Shown here in pieces: positions 35,010 through 43,331 of a stretch of DNA of 64,000 nt. Source of the stretch: Clostridiales bacterium. Lineage in GTDB: Bacteria; Bacillota; Clostridia; Christensenellales; Christensenellaceae. The position numbers and the translations under genes were made by a program. Where the stretch lies: the NCBI GenBank assembly GCA_015056045.1, contig SVGZ01000003.1, positions 62,001 through 126,000 of the forward strand, in the 5' to 3' direction. The notes beneath the pieces were generated by a model, which was not told where the DNA came from, made no database searches, and worked only from the letters and a program-made list of their open reading frames with translations. How positions within the stretch are numbered: position 1 is the stretch's first letter; every line of letters begins with the position of its first letter.

Positions 35010-35849
35010 CTAAATATCCGCAAAATCCTCTATGATCCTCCGCTCGAGGTCTTCCATCGCGCGCCTTACCCTTGCCTCTTCCTCTTCCTTGGTGTAGACA
35101 CGTTCCCAGGATTCACGCGGAAATTTCTTTTGATCTTCCGCTTCCCAATCGCCAAGCCTCCGCTTCCAATCGACAGGCGTACCCTTGCTTGTCTGCCAGT
35201 TCCGCTCTGCAAAATGATCAAAGAAGCGCCGTTTATCCACAAAAACATAGCCTTTCTCGTGGCAATACTCCTCTATTTCCCCAAGAGTCGGCGGCAATAT
35301 GTTTTCGGAAGAAAGATCTGAAAAAGAAGGCAGGTCGGAAGCCATTTTGTTTTCTTCCTTCTCTTCTTTTTTATTTTCTTTTTCTTTTGTTTTGTTTTCT
35401 TCAGTTTTATTTATTGCATTTCCGTCAGCAGAAACCTCTGTTTCCGCAGCAGAAACCTCCTCTTCCTTTTCTTCTTCAATGAGGAGAAACGCACGATCAT
35501 CCGCAACGACCCTTTTCTTTACTGCACCAAAATAGAATTCCTGAATCTCCCTTGAAGTCAGGATCCCGTGCTGCTGATACATCCCTTCATCAAATATTTT
35601 TCTTTCGATCGCGCGCTGAACGACTTTTTTCAGCAAGTCAAAAGGTATCTCCCAATCATTCGCAAAAAGCAGCGCACTATCTTCATCCCAATAGCAATAA
35701 TAGCCTTCACCGCCGTAGATTTCCTGCAGAAGGCAAATCACCGCCGCATAGCCCATCAGCCCGAACTCTGCCTTGATCAGGCGCATTTTTGTGCTTGGGT
35801 GTACATCTACCGCAAAATAATCCAGCTCTTTTTTTCTTGGCCTTGCCAT
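35010..35849 (-). CDS. DUF4373 (Lin1244/Lin1753-like) phage-type replication protein
   Basis: 279 residues. N-terminal domain ELDYFAVDVHPSTKMRLIKAEFG ... GGEGYYCYWDEDSALLFA is the winged-helix-like Lin1244/Lin1753 domain seen in phage and mobile-element replisome organisers. A long Glu/Lys-rich linker (about residues 125-170) leads to a DnaD-like C-terminus (EYCHEKGYVFVDKRRFFDHF). It has its own SD (AAAGGAG) and no phage neighbours, but sits beside a tRNA gene and iteron-like repeats, so it is best read as a remnant of an integrated element. Confidence 0.8.
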   Translation of the reverse strand: MARPRKKELDYFAVDVHPSTKMRLIKAEFGLMGYAAVICLLQEIYGGEGYYCYWDEDSALLFANDWEIPFDLLKKVVQRAIERKIFDEGMYQQHGILTSREIQEFYFGAVKKRVVADDRAFLLIEEEKEEEVSAAETEVSADGNAINKTEENKTKEKENKKEEKEENKMASDLPSFSDLSSENILPPTLGEIEEYCHEKGYVFVDKRRFFDHFAERNWQTSKGTPVDWKRRLGDWEAEDQKKFPRESWERVYTKEEEEARVRRAMEDLERRIIEDFADI

Positions 35850-35933
35850 AAAACTCCTTTCATGCCTTTTTTCCCGGCATAGCTTTTGTTATATACAGCA
35901 TAACAGAGCTTTTCGCTGCACAGTCCGTGAAGT

Positions 35934-36190
35934 TTCGGCACTTCGTACGCCGAACTTCCCAAAGTTCTAACCTTCGCGCTTACCGCTTGCGCGATATGCT
36001 TCGCATACCGGTTAAAACTTTCCAGTTAATCTGTTGAAAGATAGTAAGAGTTTCGTCACTTTGTACGCCGAACTTCCAATTATCCTGTTAATAGAAAGTA
36101 AAAGTTTCGGCACTTCGTATGCCGAACTTCCCCAGTTATTCTGTTGAAAGATAGTAAGAATTTCAGCACTTCGTACGCCGAACTTCCCTC
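35934..36190. repeat. Tandem GTTCGGC-hairpin repeats
   Basis: About four units of roughly 55-60 bp: a TTCGGCACTTCGTACGCCGAA hairpin variant followed by TTCC(C)CAGTTATTCTGTTGAAAG-type spacer. Individual units are separated by point changes. The same unit occurs at 51380-51580. Nothing else is in 35850-36257 apart from the SD and promoter region of the next gene. Confidence 0.75.
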
Positions 36191-36257
36191 TTCTTTACAT
36201 TGATCCTGATTTTTAATATAATAGATTTATCAGATCCGAGCAGGAGGAAAACATCAT

Positions 36258-36965
36258 ATGAATGAAAAGATCCGCTCTCTTCGTATTGAAAAAGGTCTTT
36301 CCGAAAAGGAAATGGCAAAAATTCTTGGCATCACGCCCTATCGCCTCATGCTCCTTGAGGAAGGCTCGCAAATGCCCAATGAAAACGAACAGAAAATTCT
36401 TTTGAACCAGTTCGGCTTCCGCTTTGAAATAGCAAAAGAAGAACTGCCCGATACAGAAGCAGTCGAGTGCATAAGCTTCCGCATCACAAAGGATGAACTT
36501 GCCCCTTCGCTCAAAAAAATCAACTTTATGTCTTGGCGCAGAATGTTTTACAGCATAATCATAATTGTTCTGCTTCTCGTGTATGCACATCTGATGCATA
36601 ACGAAACTACGAAAATTATGGGCACCACCACTTTGCTCGTCATAAGCTCTGCTTTTAGTACGTTTTTCTTCAGGCAAAAGAAAGCAAACAAAGAATCTCT
36701 CCTCACTATTCCGCAGCGTGAATATCGCCATACTTTTTTCAGAAAGTACATGATCGTCGATATTTTCAAAGAGGATGAGCATATCCTGATGGAAAAAATC
36801 CCGTATGAACAGATCGACGCCGTTTATGAAACGCCTGTGCTTATTTTCCTGCATTATCGGAACAGGTCTTACCTCATCAAAAAGGACGCGCTTGCCGAAA
36901 ACAGCATCGTTAACAGATTTATCGCCACGCTTCCTAAAAACAAAGTCATTCGAAGCAAAAAGTAA
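36258..36965 (+). CDS. XRE-type regulator fused to two membrane segments
   Basis: 235 residues. An N-terminal helix-turn-helix of the XRE family (IRSLRIEKGLSEKEMAKILGITPYRL), a linker, two hydrophobic segments at about residues 97-112 and 120-137, and a C-terminal domain (FFRKYMIVDIFKEDEHILMEK ... YEQIDAVYETP) similar to YcxB/PH-like membrane-associated domains. A membrane-tethered transcription regulator is implied. AGGAGG lies 8 nt before the ATG. The downstream gene begins 12 nt later and is probably co-transcribed. Confidence 0.75.
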   Translation: MNEKIRSLRIEKGLSEKEMAKILGITPYRLMLLEEGSQMPNENEQKILLNQFGFRFEIAKEELPDTEAVECISFRITKDELAPSLKKINFMSWRRMFYSIIIIVLLLVYAHLMHNETTKIMGTTTLLVISSAFSTFFFRQKKANKESLLTIPQREYRHTFFRKYMIVDIFKEDEHILMEKIPYEQIDAVYETPVLIFLHYRNRSYLIKKDALAENSIVNRFIATLPKNKVIRSKK

Positions 36966-36977
36966 AAAGGAGTCCCC

Positions 36978-37823
36978 ATGAAAGCATTATTTACCCTTAC
37001 ATCCGCAGAATCACGCAGACTCATCGCCAAAGGCGTCGCAGCCATGCCCGAAGTGAAAAAAGCCTGGGAAAGCGCATACCTCGTTTTGGCAGGCGGCACG
37101 ACAAACGGTTTCGTTGCACAGGAGCTTCTTTGCGATAAGTCCATCGAACCGCAGCGCACAACGGCAGGCATCAGCACAGACGGCGTTTTATGCGTCACTT
37201 CCGATGCTTCGAGGAAGTTCTTCCCCAATGTTTTTTACAAAGGCGAGGCAAGGCCGCAGATGTCCATTCAGGATGCCTTTAACGATTTCCACAGGGAAAC
37301 GGTCGTCATCAAAGGCGCCAATGCTTTTGATATGGAAGGCAGAGTCGGCATCATCACAGCCGGTTTTGACGGCGGAACTGTTCCGAGGCTCATGGGCACG
37401 GTCACTTCCAAAGGCCTTTTATGGGTCACGCCCGTCGGTCTTGAAAAGCTTGTTCCCAATGTGGCAAAATCCGCGGCAGCTTTAGGCGGTGCCAATTCGA
37501 TCGATATTTCCATGGGCGCAGACCCGGGAATGTTCTGCATTTCCGGCACGAAGATCGTTACAGAGATCGAAGCGATCAAAATTCTTTTCGGGCTTGAAGC
37601 AAACCTCATCTGTGCAGGCGGTGTCGGCGGCAACGAAGGCGCTGTTACGCTGACCGCAGAAGGCGAAAAAGAGGCCGTTGAAGCGCTTGTGGAATTTCTG
37701 GAAAAAGAAGTCAAAGGCGAAAAGCCCGTTCCCGGCAACAAAGGCGATTGCGAACACTGCGTATACCGTTTCTGCCGCTATCAGGGCAAAAAGAAGGAAG
37801 ATTTGCCCGCTTGGCTCAGATAA
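36978..37823 (+). CDS. Conserved protein of unknown function with Cys-rich tail
   Basis: 281 residues. It begins FTLTSAESRRLIAKGVAAMP, contains glycine-rich loops (VLAGGTTNGFVAQEL, ISMGADPGMFCISG, LICAGGVGGNEGAVTL) and ends with CEHCVYRFCRYQG, four possible metal ligands. The alternation suggests an alpha/beta fold with nucleotide- or sugar-phosphate-type loops. I do not recognise the family. AAAGGAG precedes the ATG; it lies 12 nt after the membrane-tethered regulator and ends in its own terminator. Confidence 0.7.
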   Translation: MKALFTLTSAESRRLIAKGVAAMPEVKKAWESAYLVLAGGTTNGFVAQELLCDKSIEPQRTTAGISTDGVLCVTSDASRKFFPNVFYKGEARPQMSIQDAFNDFHRETVVIKGANAFDMEGRVGIITAGFDGGTVPRLMGTVTSKGLLWVTPVGLEKLVPNVAKSAAALGGANSIDISMGADPGMFCISGTKIVTEIEAIKILFGLEANLICAGGVGGNEGAVTLTAEGEKEAVEALVEFLEKEVKGEKPVPGNKGDCEHCVYRFCRYQGKKKEDLPAWLR

Positions 37824-37830
37824 AAATTTT

Positions 37831-37861
37831 GGAGCGTATCCGTGTGATGCGCTCCTTTTTT
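37831..37861 (+). terminator. Intrinsic terminator
   Basis: GGAGCG ... CGCTCC stem followed by T6. The rest of 37862-38122 shows only a decayed REP-like sequence near 38018-38035. Confidence 0.8.
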
Positions 37862-38122
37862 AAGTATGAGGGAAAAGTGAAGAGTGAATAAGTAAGGTAG
37901 TTTTGCTTCGCAAAACGATTTTTTGTCTGCAGTTGTCACGTAAGAAGTATCTTTCATACTGTCAGGGAGTGGTTTTCCTTCCCAAAATATAAAAATACAG
38001 CGTAATAATAAAATCAGGTGCGGAAACCACGCACAAATACTGCAAAAAAATTATCAAAAATCCCCACAAAACCGTGATAATATGGTATCATAAATAAAAC
38101 ACCCTTCAAAAAGGAGCATAAC

Positions 38123-39547
38123 ATGAAAAAAACCGTACAGGATATTTTAGATCTGATCGCACAGAACGATATTAAGATGATCGATTTCAAAATGGTCGAT
38201 ATCAACGGGCAGTTCCGCCACGTTACCATTCCGGCAAAGAATTTCTCCGAAGATACGCTGATCTCCGGCATCGGCTTTGACGCTTCCAACTATGGCTATT
38301 CCGTCGTCGAAAAGAGCGACATGGTCTTCATTCCCGATATCGATACGGCGATCATCGATCCTTTCTGCAAGGTCCCCACGATCTCTATGACGGGCAACGC
38401 CATGATCATCGATTACCCCGAAAACAGACCGCTCGCACAGTACCCGAGAAACATCGTTTTAGCCGCAGAAAACTATATGCGTGAGCTTGGCATCGCAGAC
38501 AAAATGTATATCCTGCCTGAATTTGAATTTTATCTCTTTGATAATGTCGGCTGGGAAGTTGCGCCTTATGCCGTTTCCGCGCACGTCGATGCAGAACAGT
38601 CCTATTGGAACAGCATGAACGAAGGCACGGGCAACGTTATTGCAAAGCAGAAGGCTTACCACATCGCAAAGCCCTTTGACGTCGCATACGAAATGCGCAG
38701 CGAAATGTGCATGATGATGGAAGAAGCCGGTATTGAGCTGAACTATCATCACCCCGAAGTTGCCGCTTCCGGTCAGTTTGAGATCGAACCGCAGCTTGGC
38801 GAAATGTCCAAAATGGCGGATGCGACCATGATGATCAAATACATCATCCACAACGTCGCAAGAGAACACGGCAAGACAGCGACCTTTATGCCGAAGCCGA
38901 TCTATGGCGAAGCAGGCAGCGGTATGCACGTTCATATGCTCCTCATGAAAGACGGCGAACCTGTTTTCTCCGACGACAACGGCTATGCTCATTTAAGCCG
39001 CGAAGCGCACTATTTCATGGGCGGTCTTTTGAAACATATCAATTCCCTCTGCGCCTTAACAAACCCCTCGACAAACTCCTTCAAGCGCCTTGTTCCGGGT
39101 TTTGAAGCGCCTGTTACCGTCGGTTACGCAACCTCCAACCGCAGCGCTGTTATCCGTATTCCTGCTTATGCAAAGAGCGCAGACAGACGCCGTTTCGAAC
39201 TCAGAAATCCCGATGCGACCTGCAACCCCTATTTCTGCTATGCGGCAATCCTTATGGCAGGTCTTGACGGCATCAAGAACAAGATCGATCCGCATGAAAA
39301 CGGTTGGGGACCTTACGACATGAACCTCTATCATCTTTCCGATGAGGAAAAGGCAAAGCTCAGCCATCTGCCGACTTCGCTCGAAGCAGCACTCGATGCC
39401 CTCGAAGCGGATCACGATTACCTGACCGCAGGCGGTGTTTTCCCGGAAGCACTTTTAAAGAATTTCATCGCTTCCAAGCGTGCGGAATGCAGCGAAATGG
39501 CAAAGATCCCGCATCCGGCTGAATTTGAAAAGTATTATAATCTGTAA
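38123..39547 (+). CDS. glnA: Glutamine synthetase
   Basis: 474 residues, type I GS: the N-terminal beta-grasp (IKMIDFKMVDINGQFRHVTIP), GIGFDASNYGY, metal-ligand motif LPEFEFYLFD, SGQFEIEPQLG, GSGMHVHMLLMKDG, the ATP/Glu-site LTNPSTNSFKRLVPGFEAP, and RRFELRNPDATCNPYFCYAA. No adenylylation-type KPLYDLP Tyr segment is apparent, so it resembles the GSI-alpha clade. AAAGGAG precedes the ATG. A rho-independent terminator follows; no glnR or amtB neighbours. Confidence 0.96.
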   Translation: MKKTVQDILDLIAQNDIKMIDFKMVDINGQFRHVTIPAKNFSEDTLISGIGFDASNYGYSVVEKSDMVFIPDIDTAIIDPFCKVPTISMTGNAMIIDYPENRPLAQYPRNIVLAAENYMRELGIADKMYILPEFEFYLFDNVGWEVAPYAVSAHVDAEQSYWNSMNEGTGNVIAKQKAYHIAKPFDVAYEMRSEMCMMMEEAGIELNYHHPEVAASGQFEIEPQLGEMSKMADATMMIKYIIHNVAREHGKTATFMPKPIYGEAGSGMHVHMLLMKDGEPVFSDDNGYAHLSREAHYFMGGLLKHINSLCALTNPSTNSFKRLVPGFEAPVTVGYATSNRSAVIRIPAYAKSADRRRFELRNPDATCNPYFCYAAILMAGLDGIKNKIDPHENGWGPYDMNLYHLSDEEKAKLSHLPTSLEAALDALEADHDYLTAGGVFPEALLKNFIASKRAECSEMAKIPHPAEFEKYYNL

Positions 39548-39558
39548 AAAAACTGCAA

Positions 39559-39584
39559 GGGCGACCATTGGTCGCCCGTTTTTT
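39559..39584 (+). terminator. Intrinsic terminator of glnA
   Basis: GGGCGACC / GGTCGCCC perfect stem with ATT loop and T6. It resembles a REP unit stem but lacks the GTAG foot. A decayed REP unit follows at 39607-39629. Confidence 0.9.
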
Positions 39585-39779
39585 AATATAATGTTTCTAT
39601 AAATGCGGACGATCGATGATAGCCCCTGCTTAATTACAACCATTTTGTTTCCAAACGGAAATATTTACAAATCTTTATCATGATATGGCTTTATTTTATA
39701 CCAATCCTGTTATATAATAAGAAAGGCTTGGGAAAACTAAGCCTATACAAATGAAAAATAATTTTTAAGGAGATATCCG

Positions 39780-40244
39780 ATGAAAAAACTTTTATCCCTT
39801 ATCCTGGCGATCGCCATGATCTTCACCCTTTCCTGTGCAAAGGCAAAAGAAATGCCCGGAGACACCATGACACCCGAAGAGATTATCGAAAAGCTCTATG
39901 AAGGCGCAGAAGAACTCCCCATGGGCCTGATGAATATGCCCCTCGATGCAGATAACTTCGAATTCTTCCTCTTCATCCCCTATATCGAAGGCGCTGAAGG
40001 CGTTGCTTCCGAACCCGGTATCAGCTCGATCGCACACTCCGCAGTCGTCCTGAGACTCCCCGAAGATGCCGATGCCGAAGCAGTTGCAGAAGAAATCGAA
40101 AAAAATGCAAACCCCGTCAAATGGCTCTGCGTTGAAGCTGAACAGACAAAAGTCGTCCTCCACGGCAGAACGATCCTCCTCGTAATGAGCAATTCCGCTC
40201 TTGCAGACCTCGTTGTTTCCAACTTCGATGCACTCTGGAAATAA
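39780..40244 (+). CDS. Small lipoprotein, function unknown
   Basis: 154 residues. Signal peptide MKKLLSLILAIAMIFTLSC with lipobox Cys19, followed by an acidic mature domain with DTMTPEEIIEKLYEGAEE and a C-terminal VVLHGRTILLVMSNSALADLV. AAGGAG precedes the ATG. Family not recognised. Stand-alone gene with its own terminator; the exopolysaccharide acetylation pair starts 70 nt later. Confidence 0.75.
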   Translation: MKKLLSLILAIAMIFTLSCAKAKEMPGDTMTPEEIIEKLYEGAEELPMGLMNMPLDADNFEFFLFIPYIEGAEGVASEPGISSIAHSAVVLRLPEDADAEAVAEEIEKNANPVKWLCVEAEQTKVVLHGRTILLVMSNSALADLVVSNFDALWK

Positions 40245-40259
40245 AACTTAAAAAAGACG

Positions 40260-40287
40260 ATCCCCGAGCGAAACATCGGGGATTTTC
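40260..40287 (+). terminator. Intrinsic terminator
   Basis: ATCCCCGA / TCGGGGAT 8-bp stem followed by TTT; the T tract is short. Confidence 0.65.
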
Positions 40288-40316
40288 ACTATTACTTGGA
40301 AAAAGGAGATAAAATT

Positions 40317-41720
40317 TTGATCTTTTCCGGCATCACATTTTTATACCTGTTTTTCCCGATCGTGCTGCTGCTCTATGCGGTCGTACCGAAAACATGGAAA
40401 AATCACGTTCTTCTGGCGGCAAGTCTGCTCTTCTATTTCTGCGGAGAACCGGTCTATGTCACGCTGCTGATTTTTTCTTCGTTCAGCGATTTCTTTATCA
40501 GCACCTATATCGAGCGCCATCGAGGCGAAAGAAAAGCGAAGTATGCGCTGATCTTATCCATCATCATCAACCTCGGGCTTCTCGGTTTCTTCAAATATAC
40601 CGATTTCCTCATCGGCACGGTGAACGATATTTTGGGTACTTCCATTCCCTTGGTCAAAGTACCCTTGCCCGTTGGCATCAGCTTTTTCACTTTCCAGACG
40701 ATGAGCTACACGATCGATGTTTACCGCGGCGATGCACACGCAGAACCGAATTTTGCGACATTTGCGACCTTTGTCTGCCTGTTTCCGCAGCTCGTTGCAG
40801 GGCCGATCGTCCGCTATACGGATATTTCGCGCGAACTGCACGAGAGGACAACAACTTCCGATGATGTTTTTTTAGGTATCAGGCGCTTTGCTTTCGGTCT
40901 CGGCAAAAAAGTCCTTTTGGCAAACGCATTGGGCGAGCTTGTTTCAACTTTCCGCGCGGCAAATGAAAATTCCGTCGTCTTTTACTGGCTCTATGCCGTC
41001 GCCTATTGCCTGCAGGTCTATTTCGATTTTTCGGGCTATTCCGATATGGCGATCGGTATTGGGCGCATTTTCGGTTTCCATTTCCCGGAAAATTTCAATT
41101 ATCCCTTTATTTCAAAGAGCATCACGGAGTTCTGGCGCCGTTGGCATATGACGCTCGGGGCTTGGTTCCGCGACTATTTATACATCCCCATGGGCGGCAA
41201 CCGTGTGAAAAAAAGCCGTTGGTTTTTAAATATTTTTGTCGTCTGGGCAACAACAGGGCTTTGGCACGGCGCTGCTTTTAACTTCATCCTCTGGGGCGTC
41301 TATTTCGGCATTCTGCTGACTCTGGAAAAGCTCTTCCTCCTCAAATGGGTTGAAAAACTCCCGGCATTCCTGCGGCATATCTACCTGCTTTTCATCGTCA
41401 TGATCAGCTTCGTTATTTTCAACGCCGCTTCGATGCCCGAAATTCTGACCGATATCGGCGGACTTTTCGGCCTTGGCAAACTGCCGCTTATCAGCAGCGA
41501 AACACTCTATTATCTGCGGAGCAATGCGGTTCTGATCATCCTCGGCTGCATCGGTGCAACACCGCTTATGCGGAATCTCGCCCGCAAACTCGAAGAAAAT
41601 GCAGTCGGCGCAAAAGTTTCCGCTGTATTGACGCCCGTTGTGACGGCGATATTGCTCATCGTCTGCACCGCTTACCTCGTTGACGGGAGCTTTAATCCCT
41701 TCCTCTATTTCCGTTTCTAA
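40317..41720 (+). CDS. MBOAT-family O-acyltransferase (AlgI-like)
   Basis: 467 residues with about eleven membrane segments. FFTFQTMSYTIDVYRGD, FPQLVAGPIVRY, YFDFSGYSDMAIGIGR, FNYPFISKSITEFWRRWHMTLGAWFRDYLYIPMGG and TGLWHGAAFNFILWG (catalytic His) are AlgI hallmarks. Such proteins move acetyl groups across the membrane for O-acetylation of exopolysaccharide. TTG at 40317 is preceded by AAAGGAG with 7-nt spacing; the ORF start at 40296 precedes that SD. The partner SGNH-like protein starts 12 nt downstream. Confidence 0.92.
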   Translation: MIFSGITFLYLFFPIVLLLYAVVPKTWKNHVLLAASLLFYFCGEPVYVTLLIFSSFSDFFISTYIERHRGERKAKYALILSIIINLGLLGFFKYTDFLIGTVNDILGTSIPLVKVPLPVGISFFTFQTMSYTIDVYRGDAHAEPNFATFATFVCLFPQLVAGPIVRYTDISRELHERTTTSDDVFLGIRRFAFGLGKKVLLANALGELVSTFRAANENSVVFYWLYAVAYCLQVYFDFSGYSDMAIGIGRIFGFHFPENFNYPFISKSITEFWRRWHMTLGAWFRDYLYIPMGGNRVKKSRWFLNIFVVWATTGLWHGAAFNFILWGVYFGILLTLEKLFLLKWVEKLPAFLRHIYLLFIVMISFVIFNAASMPEILTDIGGLFGLGKLPLISSETLYYLRSNAVLIILGCIGATPLMRNLARKLEENAVGAKVSAVLTPVVTAILLIVCTAYLVDGSFNPFLYFRF

Positions 41721-41732
41721 GGAGGCAAAACC

Positions 41733-42821
41733 ATGGAAAAATTCAAAAAATACGCCACGATCGGGCTTTTCCTCCTGCTGATCTTCGGTCTGCTCATCCT
41801 GCATATCGCACTTCCCGATCAGGGACTTTCCTATTCCGAGCGCAGAAAACTGGAAGCTTTCCCGAAGGCGACACTTCTTTCGATCAAAGACGGCAGCTTT
41901 TTCGACGATCTCGAGAGCTATCTGTTGGATCACTTCCCTTTGCGCGAAACTTTCCGCGGCATCAAGGCAGATCTGCATTTTGATCTGTTCCGGCAGCTCG
42001 ATAAAAGCGGTCTTTACCAAGCCGATGGGCATCTTATGGAGCTTGACCCTGTTCTTGATGAAAAGCAGCTTGCTCTTGCGATAAACAAGATCAACGCGGT
42101 CATTTCTGCACATCCCGAAGCGGCAAGTTATTATTTTTCGATCATTCCCGACAAAAATTACTTCCTTGCAAGTAAAAACGGCTACCCGGCGATGGATTAC
42201 GAAAAGCTGATCTCTTCGGCAAAAAACGGCGTTCCAGCAGCTTATATCGACATCCTTCCGCTGCTTTCGCTTTCCGATTATTACAACACTGACAGCCATT
42301 GGAAACAGGAAAACATCCTGCCTGTTGCGGAAAAACTGCTTGCGGAAATGGGCAATCTGCCCCATGAAAGAAGCTATACGACGCATGAACTTAAGGGTTA
42401 TTTCGGCGTTTATGCCGGTCAGGCGGCTGTTTCCGTTCCTGCGGATACACTCCGCTACCTCACAGATGAAGTGACGGAAAATGCGCTTGTAACGAGTCTT
42501 GAGCAGGATTCGCCGCTTTCGGTTTATTCCGAGGCCGATTTCAAAAATGTCGATCCCTATGATGTCTATCTTTCCGGTGCGGAAGCACTCCTCACGATCG
42601 AAAACCCGCTCGCAGAAAATAAAAAGCATCTGATCCTCTTCCGGGACAGCTTCGGCAGCAGCATCGCACCCTTGCTCATGGGCGAATACAGCCGCATCAC
42701 GGTCGTAGATCTGCGCTATATTCGTTCAGATCTGCTTTCGGAATACCTTGATTTTACCGGCGCGGATGTACTTTTCCTCTACAGCACGGGCATTTTGAAC
42801 AACGGTGCGATTTTGAAGTGA
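41733..42821 (+). CDS. DHHW/AlgX-like SGNH-type acetyltransferase partner
   Basis: 362 residues. One N-terminal membrane anchor, then LLDHFPLRETFRG, YNTDSHWKQENI (Asp/His of the DHHW motif) and LILFRDSFGSSIAPLL with the Ser of the SGNH-like fold. These extracytoplasmic proteins receive acetyl groups from AlgI-like MBOATs and pass them to a glycan. Directly linked to the MBOAT gene. No glycan polymerase is adjacent. Confidence 0.87.
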   Translation: MEKFKKYATIGLFLLLIFGLLILHIALPDQGLSYSERRKLEAFPKATLLSIKDGSFFDDLESYLLDHFPLRETFRGIKADLHFDLFRQLDKSGLYQADGHLMELDPVLDEKQLALAINKINAVISAHPEAASYYFSIIPDKNYFLASKNGYPAMDYEKLISSAKNGVPAAYIDILPLLSLSDYYNTDSHWKQENILPVAEKLLAEMGNLPHERSYTTHELKGYFGVYAGQAAVSVPADTLRYLTDEVTENALVTSLEQDSPLSVYSEADFKNVDPYDVYLSGAEALLTIENPLAENKKHLILFRDSFGSSIAPLLMGEYSRITVVDLRYIRSDLLSEYLDFTGADVLFLYSTGILNNGAILK

Positions 42822-42837
42822 GAACAAACAAATATAA

Positions 42838-42872
42838 AAGACACGGCGTTTTTGGCGCTGTGTCTTATTTTT
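42838..42872 (+). terminator. Intrinsic terminator
   Basis: AAGACACGGCG / GGCGCTGTGTCTT hairpin followed by a T-rich tail. Confidence 0.8.
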
Positions 42873-42895
42873 ATCCATAAAATTATATTCTCTCC

Positions 42896-43280
42896 GTAGA
42901 GGCGTGGTTTCCGCGCCCGAATGTATTGATCGCTATGATTTATGATCGATTTCTAAGTTAAAAAAGCCTCCCTTGTAAAGGCGAGTATTCGCTCCGTGAA
43001 AACTTGACGTATTGCTGACGCAAAACGATTCAAATATAATGCCTCCCTTGTGTAAAGGGAGGTGTCAAAAATCTTTGATTTTTGACGGAGGGATTGTTCC
43101 TTCGACAATAAAGAGATTCAAACAATCCCTCAGCCATATTTGCAAACAAAACACTGCAGGCGATCAATGATCGCCCCTACAATTTATAAAAGGTCATTGC
43201 ATTAAAAAAGTTCCTGTCGCTTCGTCTTTTCTGTTCTTTTTTCAAGTGAATTATATTCTCGTGGTTTCCGCGCCCTTTCA
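42896..43280. repeat. Composite repeat copy 3 (most complete)
   Basis: REP (42896-42918, plus), 40-bp linker, partial CCTCCC element broken by a GTATTCGCTCCGTGAAAAC and GTATTGCTGACGCAAAAC pair of micro-hairpins (about 42978-43028), a full CCTCCC element (43041-43098), the tail shared with copy 2, REP (43158-43180, minus), and a REP remnant at 43258-43280. No gene in 42873-43331. Confidence 0.8.
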
Positions 43281-43293
43281 TTCAAACAAAAAA

Positions 43294-43317
43294 ACACAGC
43301 ATCCGAAAATGCTGTGT
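43294..43317 (-). terminator. Intrinsic terminator of prs
   Basis: ACACAGCAT / ATGCTGTGT 9-bp stem, T run on the minus strand. Confidence 0.88.
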
Positions 43318-43331
43318 CTTATTTTTAATTC

